Part shown: positions 16,816 through 25,625 of the stretch, one piece after another
Layout of the letters: each line of letters starts with the position of its first letter
Numbering within the stretch: position 1 is the first letter of the stretch
DNA from: Vagococcus allomyrinae
Lineage (GTDB): Bacteria; Bacillota; Bacilli; Lactobacillales; Vagococcaceae
NCBI RefSeq assembly: GCF_017829975.1
Contig: NZ_JAEEGA010000018.1
Location: forward strand, 1 to 64,000
Direction of reading: 5' to 3'
DNA: 64,000 bases
Notes under the pieces: model-generated
The model's database searches: none
The model's input: the letters and a program-made list of their open reading frames with translations, nothing else
Told to the model about the DNA's origin: nothing
Made by a program: the position numbers and the translations under genes

Positions 16816-17757
16816 ATGAACATGCACAAAACATTATCCATTATTGTTCCTTGCTTCAATGAAGAAGAGTCTATCCCGCTATTTTATGAGGCAATGGAAG
16901 ATGTCAAAAAAAACTTACCCTATCAGTTTGAATATATTTTTATCAACGATGGTTCCAAAGATAATAGCCTTGAAACTATCAAAAATTTGCGAAAACAAAA
17001 TGAAGCGATTCGTTATATTTCCTTCTCAAGAAACTTCGGTAAGGAGGCCGCAATCTACGCAGGTTTACAAAATTCAACAGGTGAACTTGTTACCTTAATG
17101 GATGTTGATTTACAAGATCCTCCAGAATTATTGCCAAAAATGATCGAACTTCTGACCTCCAAATCAATCGACTGTGTTGGTACTCGAAGATCCGACAGAA
17201 AAGGTGAGCCACCTATTCGCAGTTTTTTTGCAAGACAATTCTATAAAATAATCAATAAAATAAGCGATACGGAAATGGTAGATGGGGCAAGAGACTTTAG
17301 ATTGATGACTCGTCAAATGGTCAATGCCATTTTAGAATTATCAGAATACAATCGATTTTCTAAAGGGATTTTCAGTTGGGTTGGCTTTGAAACGGAATAC
17401 ATTTCTTTCGAAAATCGTGAAAGACAAGTTGGAGAAACGTCTTGGTCTTTTTGGAAACTTCTTGATTATTCAATCAATGGAATTGTTAATTTTTCTGAAG
17501 CCCCATTAAATATCGCCTCGTTAATTGGTGCACTGTCTTGCCTCTTTTCAGGTATTGCGCTAATATTTATTATTATTAGAACAATTATCTTTGGTGACCC
17601 AACATCTGGATGGCCATCGATGGTTTCAATTTTTCTATTTGTTGGCGGGATGCAGCTCTTGAGTTTAGGTATTATTGGTAAATACCTTGGAAAAATATTC
17701 ACGGAAACAAAAAAAAGACCTATCTATATCGTCAAGGAGACGGAGAAAGATAAGTAA
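16816..17757 (+). CDS. GtrB/DPM1-like polyprenyl-phosphate glycosyltransferase
   Basis: A 313-residue GT2 enzyme that transfers a sugar from its nucleotide donor to undecaprenyl phosphate on the cytoplasmic face. N-terminal GT-A domain (about 1-230) with SIIVPCFNEEES, the donor-binding INDGSKDNS, and DVDLQDPPE (DxD-like metal site). RFSKGIFSWVGF and two C-terminal membrane helices (about 233-257, 268-290) follow, as in GtrB, CsbB and YkcC. AAAGGA lies 6 nt before the ATG. It is divergent from gtrA. A third component (a GtrC-type membrane transferase that moves the sugar onto a polymer) is not adjacent. The likely role is glycosylation of a teichoic acid or wall glycan. Confidence 0.9.
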   Translation: MNMHKTLSIIVPCFNEEESIPLFYEAMEDVKKNLPYQFEYIFINDGSKDNSLETIKNLRKQNEAIRYISFSRNFGKEAAIYAGLQNSTGELVTLMDVDLQDPPELLPKMIELLTSKSIDCVGTRRSDRKGEPPIRSFFARQFYKIINKISDTEMVDGARDFRLMTRQMVNAILELSEYNRFSKGIFSWVGFETEYISFENRERQVGETSWSFWKLLDYSINGIVNFSEAPLNIASLIGALSCLFSGIALIFIIIRTIIFGDPTSGWPSMVSIFLFVGGMQLLSLGIIGKYLGKIFTETKKRPIYIVKETEKDK

Positions 17758-17759
17758 GT

Positions 17760-17792
17760 GATTAACAGTGTTAGCACTCAACACTGTTAATC
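17760..17792 (+). terminator. Terminator of the GtrB gene
   Basis: A perfect 13-bp stem (17760-17772 with 17780-17792) and a 7-nt loop, starting 3 nt after the stop codon. A run of eight T follows about 20 nt later. Confidence 0.75.
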
Positions 17793-18007
17793 AACTCTTC
17801 AAACTAGTTTTTTTTGCGAACGCGCTAATATATAGGCTTCCAGAATGTAAGTCGCTCTTAACGAAGAAACAACACTTTTAAGCGAAACACCAAAAAGAGG
17901 TGAAGATGGGATGTAAAGTCGTTTCGCTCTGGGACTACCAAAAAAAAACAGATTCTGAGATGTCTATCGGCTCTTTTCATTATGCGATTTCCAACTCTTT
18001 TTCACTA

Positions 18008-20866
18008 TTAGTAGCTAATAGCTCGTCTATTTTGTTTTGCCCAACAAGAATTGAAAGAAGCATATGTGATTTTAGCATTTTTTTGTCCTGACCAGCAATC
18101 ATTATAATAAAAACCAGTGTTATCATAACCAGTCAACGTAATAGCATGGGTTAAGAAATTATGAAAATAACTGACCCAAACAACCACCGGTTTACCATCA
18201 TCTAATTGTCTTTTTAGCCCTTCTGTGCTCGTTCCAGTCAAATTGACAGCTGAGCCTACGTGTTTCTTCACTTGAGCCATTAGCGCCCTAGGGTAAATAG
18301 TACACCAATATGATGGCTGTTGACCACTTGTTAGGAACGGACTACCTGAAAAACCATACTCTGGGTTATAATTACGTGGCATTTCATTAGCCATGGCTAT
18401 TTTGTTAACATTAACCCCTGCATAGTTTAGCATCATGGTTACACTAACAATTTCACAACCTGTTGGCAATTCAGGCATTTGTTTAATAATAGGAACATCC
18501 ATCACAGAAGAAAATGCACGTGAATCCATCCAGCCAATCACTTTACCATTAATGCTAAATTTTTGATAAATCCCTTTCACAGTGCGTGCCTCTTCAGTAA
18601 TAGTGACTGATTTACCTTTATAGTGCCAATTACTGCCTATCCAATTAACTTCTGGTCCAGTATTATAAACACCGGTGTATATCCCGTGGCTCCCAGTGGA
18701 AGTAGTGATTACTTTTCTCGTACTGTTTATATTTTTTTGAGATAGAATCGAATCAAAAGGATTAAAATTAAAAGCTTTTTTATCCATCCAACCAATTGCT
18801 TTGCCTGCTATACTAAATTTTAGATACGTGCCTCTGGCAGTAATGGCTTCTTCTGTTATAACTGCTAATTTGTTGGCATACGTTGAATTAGAACCAATCC
18901 ACTTAACAGCTGCCTCTGTATTAAAAACACCTGAATAAACACCATGATTGCCATTGTTAGTAACAATGCTCGCATACGTCGCAGTTAATTTTTTTTGACT
19001 AATAATTTTATCAAAAGGATCAAAATTGAAGGCTCGTTTGTCCATCCAACCAACTATCTTACCGTTTTGGCTGAATTTTATGTAAGTTGCTAAGCTTGTC
19101 ACGACTTCTTCTTGTAAGGTCACTAATTTATTAGCATACCTACTCTCTTTATTACTTCCAAGCCAACGAACAGATGCATTGGTCCTGAACACATCACTGT
19201 AAATTCCATGATCACCAGTAGTCGTAATAATTTGAGCATCCATATTATCTAAAAGCGTGCGACTAATTATCTCATCAAAAGGAGTGAAATTAAACGCTCG
19301 TTTATCCATCCAACCAACTACTTTACCATTTTGACTAAACTTGATGTACGTTGCACGACTTGTGACTACTTCTTCTTGTAGCGTCACCAATTGGTTGGCA
19401 TACTTGCTGTTCTTATTACTTCCTAACCACCGCGCCCCTGGATTAGTATTAAATACATCACTATAAATCCCATGTTCTCCTGTAGTTGCTAGCACTCTAG
19501 CATCAGCGTTGGCTAGAGACTTACGATTAATTATCTTATCAAATGGCGTGAAATTAAAAGCTCGTTTATCCATCCAACCGATATCTTTTCCATCAATAAA
19601 AAAGTGAACATAGACTGCTCTTCTCGTTGTAACTTCTTCTGTTACAATAACCAAACGATTATTATATTGAAGATTATTACCTATCCAACGAACGCTTCCA
19701 TTAGTCATAAACGGGCCGGTATATAGTCCATGTTCTCCAGTTGTAGTAATCATTCGAGCATCTAAGTTCCCAGTACTTTCTTTTTTTACTATTTCTTCGT
19801 AATAGGAAAAAGCCCGCTTATCCATCCAACCAACTTCATTTCCTGCAATACTAAACTTTACATAAGTGGACAGAGTAGTCTCTGCTTCTTCTGTGATGAC
19901 AGCCTCTTTTCCTTTTAATGTAGAATTAGAGCCTATCCATCTAATATTTGGACCCGTTCTATAGACCCCATTGTAAACGCCATGATTTCCAACATTATCG
20001 AGAATTTTTGCATTCCGATAAACAGCTTGCTGAGAAATAATTTCATCAAAACTATTTACGTTAAGTTTACTGCCAGTCTCGTTCAGTTTCTTTTTCTCTA
20101 AATCAGTAGTTTTTTCAAAATACTCTGACTCTAAAATTTCAAACATGTCATTACTAAATTGAGCATCTTCATTTTGCCACTCAACATAATTTTCGACTAT
20201 CGTTTTGGAAACTCTCCCAACTTGACTATCTGCAATAAGAGTACTAGGCTGTTGGCCCATATCCCCTATCTGTTCTCTTAAGGCAGTTGCTAAATCAGGA
20301 TAAAGTTTGTACTCTTGATCTTTTGTCTCTCTTGCATTAGTTTGCTGATTCCGACTAACAACTAGCTTACTAAATGAAGCATTGTCATATGTCCCTTCTT
20401 TATAAAAAGGATTCAGCTGAAGTGGTTGGCTCCACTCACTTTTTCCCCAATTCGTTTGTAAACCTAAATGTACCACTAATAATGACCTGTCAATTCTAAA
20501 TTCTTCTGAAATCGAATAAAGCTCAGTTTCGTAATAATCAATAAACTCTTTTATCGCACTGTCTCTTTGATTAAAACTCTTCATTGCTTGACTATGAATT
20601 AATTGATTGATAACGTCTAAATCAATTGCCTCATAGCTGACTTCTTTTTCTCTAATTTCTAAATTATCACTGGATGTATCCTCTATCATCTCCTCTGGTA
20701 TAGTTTGATCCGTACTTTCGCGTGATTCTTCTATTGATGTATCGGAGGCTAACTCATTATAATCTCCACTAGAAGAAGATACTATTTCCTCAGCAAAGAT
20801 CAAACTTGGAGTCAATTGACCTACGATGACAAGTAATACCAACCACTTGCTAACTCTCTTCACCAT
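18008..20866 (-). CDS. Secreted GW-repeat protein: inactive glucosaminidase-like domain plus C39-like peptidase
   Basis: A 952-residue exported protein. A signal peptide (1-25) and acidic linker precede a GH73-like glucosaminidase domain (about 105-260). The segment LGLQTNWGKS aligns with ASLESNWGRS of the neighbouring paralog, so the catalytic Glu is Gln137 here, and the YNLFGIKG block is also altered (LNPFYKEG). Six GW repeats (about 275-785, each ending GWMDKRAF) follow. The C-terminus (about 790-952) is a papain-like peptidase_C39_2 domain with Cys804 (PTGCE), His907 (LTHAI) and a following Asn922/Asp923. It probably binds the wall without cutting glycan and cleaves peptides or proteins. 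GGAGG lies 10 nt before the ATG. It lies 114 bp downstream of the active paralog. Confidence 0.88.
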   Translation of the reverse strand: MVKRVSKWLVLLVIVGQLTPSLIFAEEIVSSSSGDYNELASDTSIEESRESTDQTIPEEMIEDTSSDNLEIREKEVSYEAIDLDVINQLIHSQAMKSFNQRDSAIKEFIDYYETELYSISEEFRIDRSLLVVHLGLQTNWGKSEWSQPLQLNPFYKEGTYDNASFSKLVVSRNQQTNARETKDQEYKLYPDLATALREQIGDMGQQPSTLIADSQVGRVSKTIVENYVEWQNEDAQFSNDMFEILESEYFEKTTDLEKKKLNETGSKLNVNSFDEIISQQAVYRNAKILDNVGNHGVYNGVYRTGPNIRWIGSNSTLKGKEAVITEEAETTLSTYVKFSIAGNEVGWMDKRAFSYYEEIVKKESTGNLDARMITTTGEHGLYTGPFMTNGSVRWIGNNLQYNNRLVIVTEEVTTRRAVYVHFFIDGKDIGWMDKRAFNFTPFDKIINRKSLANADARVLATTGEHGIYSDVFNTNPGARWLGSNKNSKYANQLVTLQEEVVTSRATYIKFSQNGKVVGWMDKRAFNFTPFDEIISRTLLDNMDAQIITTTGDHGIYSDVFRTNASVRWLGSNKESRYANKLVTLQEEVVTSLATYIKFSQNGKIVGWMDKRAFNFDPFDKIISQKKLTATYASIVTNNGNHGVYSGVFNTEAAVKWIGSNSTYANKLAVITEEAITARGTYLKFSIAGKAIGWMDKKAFNFNPFDSILSQKNINSTRKVITTSTGSHGIYTGVYNTGPEVNWIGSNWHYKGKSVTITEEARTVKGIYQKFSINGKVIGWMDSRAFSSVMDVPIIKQMPELPTGCEIVSVTMMLNYAGVNVNKIAMANEMPRNYNPEYGFSGSPFLTSGQQPSYWCTIYPRALMAQVKKHVGSAVNLTGTSTEGLKRQLDDGKPVVVWVSYFHNFLTHAITLTGYDNTGFYYNDCWSGQKNAKITYASFNSCWAKQNRRAISY
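18512..20044 (-). repeat. Six GW repeats in the C39 protein
   Basis: Units of about 250 bp, each encoding TTGxHGxY...WIGSN...GWMDKRAF. They are homologous to the four repeats of the next gene. Confidence 0.85.
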
Positions 20867-20980
20867 TCTTTTTCACCCTCCAAAAACATTTATATTTTGA
20901 GTGTAACACATAAACGATACTTTTGACTAAAAAGTACCAGAATCAGAATTGCTAATAAACTACCACTCAATCAGTTTGTT

Positions 20981-22834
20981 CTAGTAAGAAAAAGCTCGTT
21001 TATCCATCCAACCAATTTCCTTATCATTTATTTTAAAATTAACATATGTCGCCCGTGTAGTCTTAACCTCTTTAATTTGAATCACCGAGCGGTTCGGGTA
21101 GCTATTGCTTGAACCGATCCATTTTACACTTGAATTTGTGTTAAAAACACCGTTATATAGACCATGGTTACCTTCAGTCGTAATAATCGTCGCTTTTACA
21201 TTGTTTAGTTTTTTCTCACTAACAATTTGATCAAAGGGAGACATATTAAAGGCGCGTTTATCCATCCAACCAATTTCTTTACCATCTATCTTGAATTTTA
21301 TGTACGTCGCTCTAGTAGTTTGAACTTCTTCAGTTAAAACCACAAAACGATTCGGATAACTATTACTTGAACCAATCCATTTTACACTTGAATTTGTATT
21401 AAAAACACCATTGTAAAGTCCGTGTTCACCAGCTGTGGTAATGATTTTAGCCTCTACATTATTTAACGTTTTACGACTCATCACTTGATCAAATGGATTC
21501 ATATTAAAGGCACGCTTGTCCATCCACCCAATATCCTTACCATCTATCTTGAATTTTATGTATGTCGCTCTAGTTGTCTGGACTTCCTCTGTTAGAACAG
21601 CAAAACGATTCGGATAACTATTACTTGAACCGATCCATCTGACATTTTCATTTGTATTAAAAATACCATTATAAAGACCATGATTCCCAGCTGTCGTAAT
21701 GATTTTTGCCTCAATATTATTCAAAGCTTTACGAGTAACTATTTGATCAAAAGGTGCCATATCGAAAGATCGCTTATCCATCCAGCCAATTACTTTACCA
21801 TCAATTTCAAATTTCAAATAAGTAGAACGGTTCGTTACAGCTTCAGCCGTTATGTATGCAATTTTGCCTCCATAATTTGAATTACTCCCAATCCACTTCA
21901 CATTGAAATTCGTATTAAAAATCCCATTATAAAGACCATGGGTACCATTTGTTAAAATAATCCTACTTACTGATCTATTAACAGGCTTTTGACTAATTAT
22001 CGTATCATATTTTTTATCGAATTGATCTAAGCTATTGGCACCAATTATTTCATTTAGTTTTGAATCATATTTCGGATCTGTCGCATACCTACCGGTCAAA
22101 AATGCTGTCGCCTCTTTATAGTTTTTCGCATTCTCTACCCATGTGCCTTTGTAGAAGCTAGAATCCCACGTCAAGCCATTTCTAAGTAAAACAGCATTAT
22201 CCCTCATTGATTCTTCATAATTGGGATATTTTCTAAATTTCGCTTTGATCGTAATCCACTTATTATTTTGGGCATCCCACTCGAGGGTGTCCATTAATAC
22301 ATAATTTCCGTTATATTCACCTTTAATACCAAATAAATTATAATTTGGGGCTTTAGCCAGAGTACTCCTTCCCCAATTACTTTCTAGTGATGCCTGAGCA
22401 ATCATCACAGACGGATATAGCCCATATTGCTGTCCCAAGCGAACTGCACCAGCAGATACCGACGCAATGAAACTCTCTTGAACACTTGAACGAACCCTTA
22501 ACTGGCTCATTGCCTGGCTTCTAATCTCATCCTGATTAATGACTTCTTTCAATTCTTCTGTTTCTTCTGTAGTTCCTTCTAATTCAGTGCTGTTCATCTT
22601 TAAATCTTGGTTAGAAATCTCCGTCGAACTTTCTAAACTTTGTTCCGCCACCTCGTTATTCTCATCATCTGATTCGGATGTACTTAGATCAGTTGAATCA
22701 AACGAGGGATTTACACTATTTGTGGTTGAGTTTTCTATTTTGCGATTATTTTCAAATGAATCCGCTGAGGCTGACAATGACAACGAGCTCATTAACAACA
22801 CTCCGCACATCAACCCAGTTAGAACTTTTTTCAT
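20981..22834 (-). CDS. Secreted N-acetylglucosaminidase autolysin with GW repeats
   Basis: A 617-residue secreted autolysin. Signal peptide (1-24, SASA cleavage) and acidic Ser/Glu-rich linker (to about 100). A GH73 glucosaminidase domain (about 118-265) has catalytic Glu151 in ASLESNWGRS, the YNLFGIKG motif and FRKYPNYEESM. Four GW repeats (about 278-617, ending GWMDKR) should bind teichoic acid or another wall polymer. It cuts the glycan between GlcNAc and MurNAc, as AtlA/LytG-type enzymes do in cell separation. The ATG at 22834 has AGGAG 8 nt upstream; the upstream open frame lacks a ribosome site. It is the active sister of the C39 protein gene. Confidence 0.92.
   Translation of the reverse strand: MKKVLTGLMCGVLLMSSLSLSASADSFENNRKIENSTTNSVNPSFDSTDLSTSESDDENNEVAEQSLESSTEISNQDLKMNSTELEGTTEETEELKEVINQDEIRSQAMSQLRVRSSVQESFIASVSAGAVRLGQQYGLYPSVMIAQASLESNWGRSTLAKAPNYNLFGIKGEYNGNYVLMDTLEWDAQNNKWITIKAKFRKYPNYEESMRDNAVLLRNGLTWDSSFYKGTWVENAKNYKEATAFLTGRYATDPKYDSKLNEIIGANSLDQFDKKYDTIISQKPVNRSVSRIILTNGTHGLYNGIFNTNFNVKWIGSNSNYGGKIAYITAEAVTNRSTYLKFEIDGKVIGWMDKRSFDMAPFDQIVTRKALNNIEAKIITTAGNHGLYNGIFNTNENVRWIGSSNSYPNRFAVLTEEVQTTRATYIKFKIDGKDIGWMDKRAFNMNPFDQVMSRKTLNNVEAKIITTAGEHGLYNGVFNTNSSVKWIGSSNSYPNRFVVLTEEVQTTRATYIKFKIDGKEIGWMDKRAFNMSPFDQIVSEKKLNNVKATIITTEGNHGLYNGVFNTNSSVKWIGSSNSYPNRSVIQIKEVKTTRATYVNFKINDKEIGWMDKRAFSY
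20984..22003 (-). repeat. Four GW repeats in the glucosaminidase
   Basis: Tandem units of about 250 bp. Copies 2-4 are strikingly similar at DNA level (NTNSSVKWIGSSNSYPNR block), suggesting recent homogenisation. Confidence 0.85.
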
Positions 22835-23003
22835 ACTTACTACTCCTATCATTAAATATTTATTCTTTTTTTCGAATAAGTCGATGAACCACTTTGTCGA
22901 ACTCTGCCATATACGCTCAATTTTCATGAGTTTTTCTAGAGTAAAATCATTAGTTTCTCTATTAATCAATAGTATTGTAACAATCAAATAAACTTTTACA
23001 TAT

Positions 23004-23200
23004 TTAGCTAAAAACGACTTCCACTCGGTATAGTAGACTGTCTAAAATAGCCGTCACGATTCCTTTATCTCCCGTTAACTTCGTTCAAAAAAAAATGAAC
23101 CAACTGAAAAAAATATTAGCTTAATGTGCATGATCCGCCATGAACACTAAGGTGTCAATGATAAATAAATCCGAAAACCATAGTCGTTTAAGGCGTGTTT
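23004..23200 (-). pseudogene. Decayed IS21-family istB fragment
   Basis: On the minus strand, frame-shifted pieces match the C-terminal part of IstB, the ATPase helper of IS21 elements. SDLFIIDTLVFM resembles the Walker B region, NIFF followed in another frame by QLV resembles the FFQLV motif, and TAILDSLLYRVEVVFS resembles the AllDRLlhh...SyR end. Stop codons and frameshifts interrupt it, and neither istA nor terminal repeats are visible. It is a scar of past insertion between the autolysin and the capsule locus. Confidence 0.55.
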
Positions 23201-23204
23201 GGAA

Positions 23205-23620
23205 TTTTTTAGTATAGGGTTCTATCACCCGTTTTGAGCAGTCACGCCTATAGGTAGCTTTTTAGCATAAGTGACCTTTCTCATTGCCTAGATGGTTATG
23301 CGGCAGTTCTTCACCAATATGTGGGCGACAAATCGCTAATTTCCACCCAGCAGATGTAGCTGTACCTGATTATTGGACAAGTTAGCAAAAACTGTTACTT
23401 TTAATGTAACAGTCACAAAAGAGAGTGGGCACTTTACAATGCCGCCTTCAACGAACACAAACCTTTCTATTTTTTACAAGTTTGAGTGGCTCAAAAGCTA
23501 GTGGATTAAGTGCCGTCAGTATCTTACAAGATTTTTTGAAGACATATCTCATTTTAGCTTTGTAAGGTCTCCTGAGTAATTGTTTCGTAATCGGTAGAAA
23601 ACCAGTGCCTTTGTCGATAA
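23205..23620. other. Non-coding stretch, likely decayed mobile-element DNA
   Basis: About 415 bp with no supported gene. Short minus-strand frames exist (for example a 34-codon one around 23440-23545) without recognisable products. An imperfect inverted repeat (CTGTTACTTTTAATGTAACAG) lies near 23391-23411. The location next to the istB fragment suggests decayed insertion or former coding DNA. Confidence 0.4.
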
Positions 23621-23685
23621 AAAAAACATCTTTCCCCCTTCTATCGTTGGGTCTTTTCCAATGAAGAGTGGGTATGATGTTTTTT
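23621..23685 (-). terminator. Terminator of the capsule operon
   Basis: AAAAAACATC and GATGTTTTTT close a larger hairpin with an internal C/G-rich part, T run on the minus strand, about 65 bp after the ugd stop codon. Confidence 0.7.
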
Positions 23686-23749
23686 ATACACCCTAATTCA
23701 ATTACTCATTTGCAAGCTTTTCTCGTCTTTTTCACAATAAGAAACTTTA

Positions 23750-24916
23750 TTAATCTCGCTCAAATAAATCTCTTGTATAAATTTTTTCTTTAACATCAGA
23801 TAACATTTTATCAACCCGATTACTAATAATGATATCCGCTTTGTTTTTAAACTCCTCAATATCTCTAATAACTCTAGAATTATAAAAATAATCTTCATTA
23901 TAAGTTGGCTCATACACAACAACTTCAATACCTTTTGCCTTGAGGCGCTTCATTACGCCTTGAATTGAAGAATACCTAAAATTATCTGAATTTGATTTCA
24001 TTGTTAATCGATATACACCAACAATTTTTGGATTTTTAGCAATTATTTGATCAGAAATAAAATCTTTTCTAGTTCTATTCGAATCTACTATAGCACTTAT
24101 AATATTATTAGGTACGTCATCATAATTAGCCAACAACTGTTTCGTGTCTTTTGGGAGACAATAACCGCCATATCCAAAGGAAGGATTATTATAATGATTA
24201 CCAATTCTAGGATCTAACCCTACACCTTCAATAATTTGTTTAGAATTTAATCCACGTACTTCTGCATATGTATCCAATTCATTAAAATAAGAAACCCTCA
24301 AAGCTAGATAAGTGTTAGAAAAAAGCTTAATAGCTTCAGCTTCAGTTGGATTGCTCAATAGTACAGGAGCACTTTTCTCAATTGTGTTCCTTAAAAATAT
24401 TTGACCTAATTCATAGCCTCTCTCAGTTTCCTCTCCAATAACAATTCTAGAGGGATATAGATTATCATATAGAGCTCTTCCTTCTCTTAAAAATTCAGGA
24501 GAAAAAATAATATTTTCAGTTTTAAATTTACTTTTTAACTCTTCGGTATATCCTACAGGTACCGTTGACTTGATGATAAAAATTGAATCTTTTTTTATTG
24601 CCATCACTTTTTCAATTACGTTCTCCACAGTTGACGTATTAAAATAATTTTTTTCTTCATCGTAATCAGTTGGTGTTGCAATTACACAGTACTCTGCATG
24701 ATCCACAGCCTTTTTAAAATCACTTGTATATCTTATATTTAGATCCTCTCGACCAATAAAATCTTCAATTAAATCATCAACTAAAGGCGAAGTTCCATTA
24801 GTTAATAACGATACTTTTTCACTCACAATATCATATGCTATTACATCTTCATTTTGAGCTAGAAGTAACGCATTAGCTAATCCTACATATCCTAAACCAA
24901 AAACAGAAATATTCAT
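23750..24916 (-). CDS. ugd: UDP-glucose 6-dehydrogenase
   Basis: A 388-residue enzyme that oxidises UDP-glucose twice to UDP-glucuronate using NAD. N-terminal Rossmann motif [11 protein letters not shown] (about 6-16), [34 protein letters not shown], the helix [15 protein letters not shown], and the catalytic Cys in [11 protein letters not shown]. The sequence follows the short streptococcal HasB/Cap3A type (about 390-400 residues) and not the ManNAc-dehydrogenase (CapO/WecC) type. GGAG precedes the ATG. It is the last gene of the capsule operon, so the polymer very probably contains glucuronic acid. Confidence 0.93.
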   Translation of the reverse strand: MNISVFGLGYVGLANALLLAQNEDVIAYDIVSEKVSLLTNGTSPLVDDLIEDFIGREDLNIRYTSDFKKAVDHAEYCVIATPTDYDEEKNYFNTSTVENVIEKVMAIKKDSIFIIKSTVPVGYTEELKSKFKTENIIFSPEFLREGRALYDNLYPSRIVIGEETERGYELGQIFLRNTIEKSAPVLLSNPTEAEAIKLFSNTYLALRVSYFNELDTYAEVRGLNSKQIIEGVGLDPRIGNHYNNPSFGYGGYCLPKDTKQLLANYDDVPNNIISAIVDSNRTRKDFISDQIIAKNPKIVGVYRLTMKSNSDNFRYSSIQGVMKRLKAKGIEVVVYEPTYNEDYFYNSRVIRDIEEFKNKADIIISNRVDKMLSDVKEKIYTRDLFERD

Positions 24917-24974
24917 TATTATTCTCCTAACTTAATATATTACTTATCTTTTAAAGTTCTTAATAATAATTTTC

Positions 24975-25598
24975 TTACCTATCTTTAGAAATCTCAATTA
25001 ATTTATTATTATCAAGTTCTAATTCATCAAAACTATATATTGATTCTAAATTATTGGATATCTCCTCTTTCGTTAAACTTGACCAATCAAAAGCTTGTAA
25101 TCTATTTATTGTTACATCACTAAAACGTTTCTTAACAACTTTATCCCCTACAAAAATACAATAGGGAGGAATGGAACTCCGTACTACACTTCCGGCACCA
25201 ACAACACAACCTTTACCAATTGTTATGCCTGACAAAATGGTACAATTCGCCCCAATCCAAACATCATCTTCAATTCGAATAATTCCTTTTGAAAATGATT
25301 CTATTTGCCCATCTCCAAAATACCTTTTAAAAGGAAATGTCGATAAATTCTTGTAACTATGTTCACCACCAAGAATAAACTCAGTACCATTAGCAATAGA
25401 GCAATAGTTTCCAATTTCTAGTCCAGAATCTTTTTCTCCAAAATCTCTTACCATCAAAGCTCCGTATGTCTTTTTTCCAACAGAAACTTTTTCTAATGAA
25501 AAGAGATTTTTTACTGACGTATAATTATGCAGATTTTTATTTCTCCATTTTTTCCTACAAATAATTAATTTTATCATTTGACTCAAATAAGTATACAT
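24975..25598 (-). CDS. Hexapeptide-repeat acyltransferase (CatB/LbH type)
   Basis: A 207-residue acyltransferase of the left-handed beta-helix family. Hexapeptide repeats run from about 60 to 150 (LEIGNYCSIANGTEF, IRIEDDVWIGANCTILSGITIGKGCVVGAGSVV). HSYKNLSTFPF contains the xenobiotic/virginiamycin-type acetyltransferase active-site His. In a capsule operon it most likely O-acetylates a sugar of the repeat unit from acetyl-CoA. GGAG lies upstream of the ATG. It lies between the flippase and ugd in the AT-rich variable end. Confidence 0.85.
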   Translation of the reverse strand: MYTYLSQMIKLIICRKKWRNKNLHNYTSVKNLFSLEKVSVGKKTYGALMVRDFGEKDSGLEIGNYCSIANGTEFILGGEHSYKNLSTFPFKRYFGDGQIESFSKGIIRIEDDVWIGANCTILSGITIGKGCVVGAGSVVRSSIPPYCIFVGDKVVKKRFSDVTINRLQAFDWSSLTKEEISNNLESIYSFDELELDNNKLIEISKDR

Positions 25599-25625
25599 TT
25601 TTCACACTCCTTATTCTATATCTAA

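Noticed and set aside
18005..18023. Inverted repeat at the end of the C39 protein gene as terminator
   Set aside because: Symmetric sequence but no T run on the minus strand; overlaps the stop codon region by chance.
22539..22991. 150-codon plus-strand frame opposite the glucosaminidase N-terminus
   Set aside because: Antisense shadow of the Ser/Glu-rich linker and signal peptide of the autolysin.
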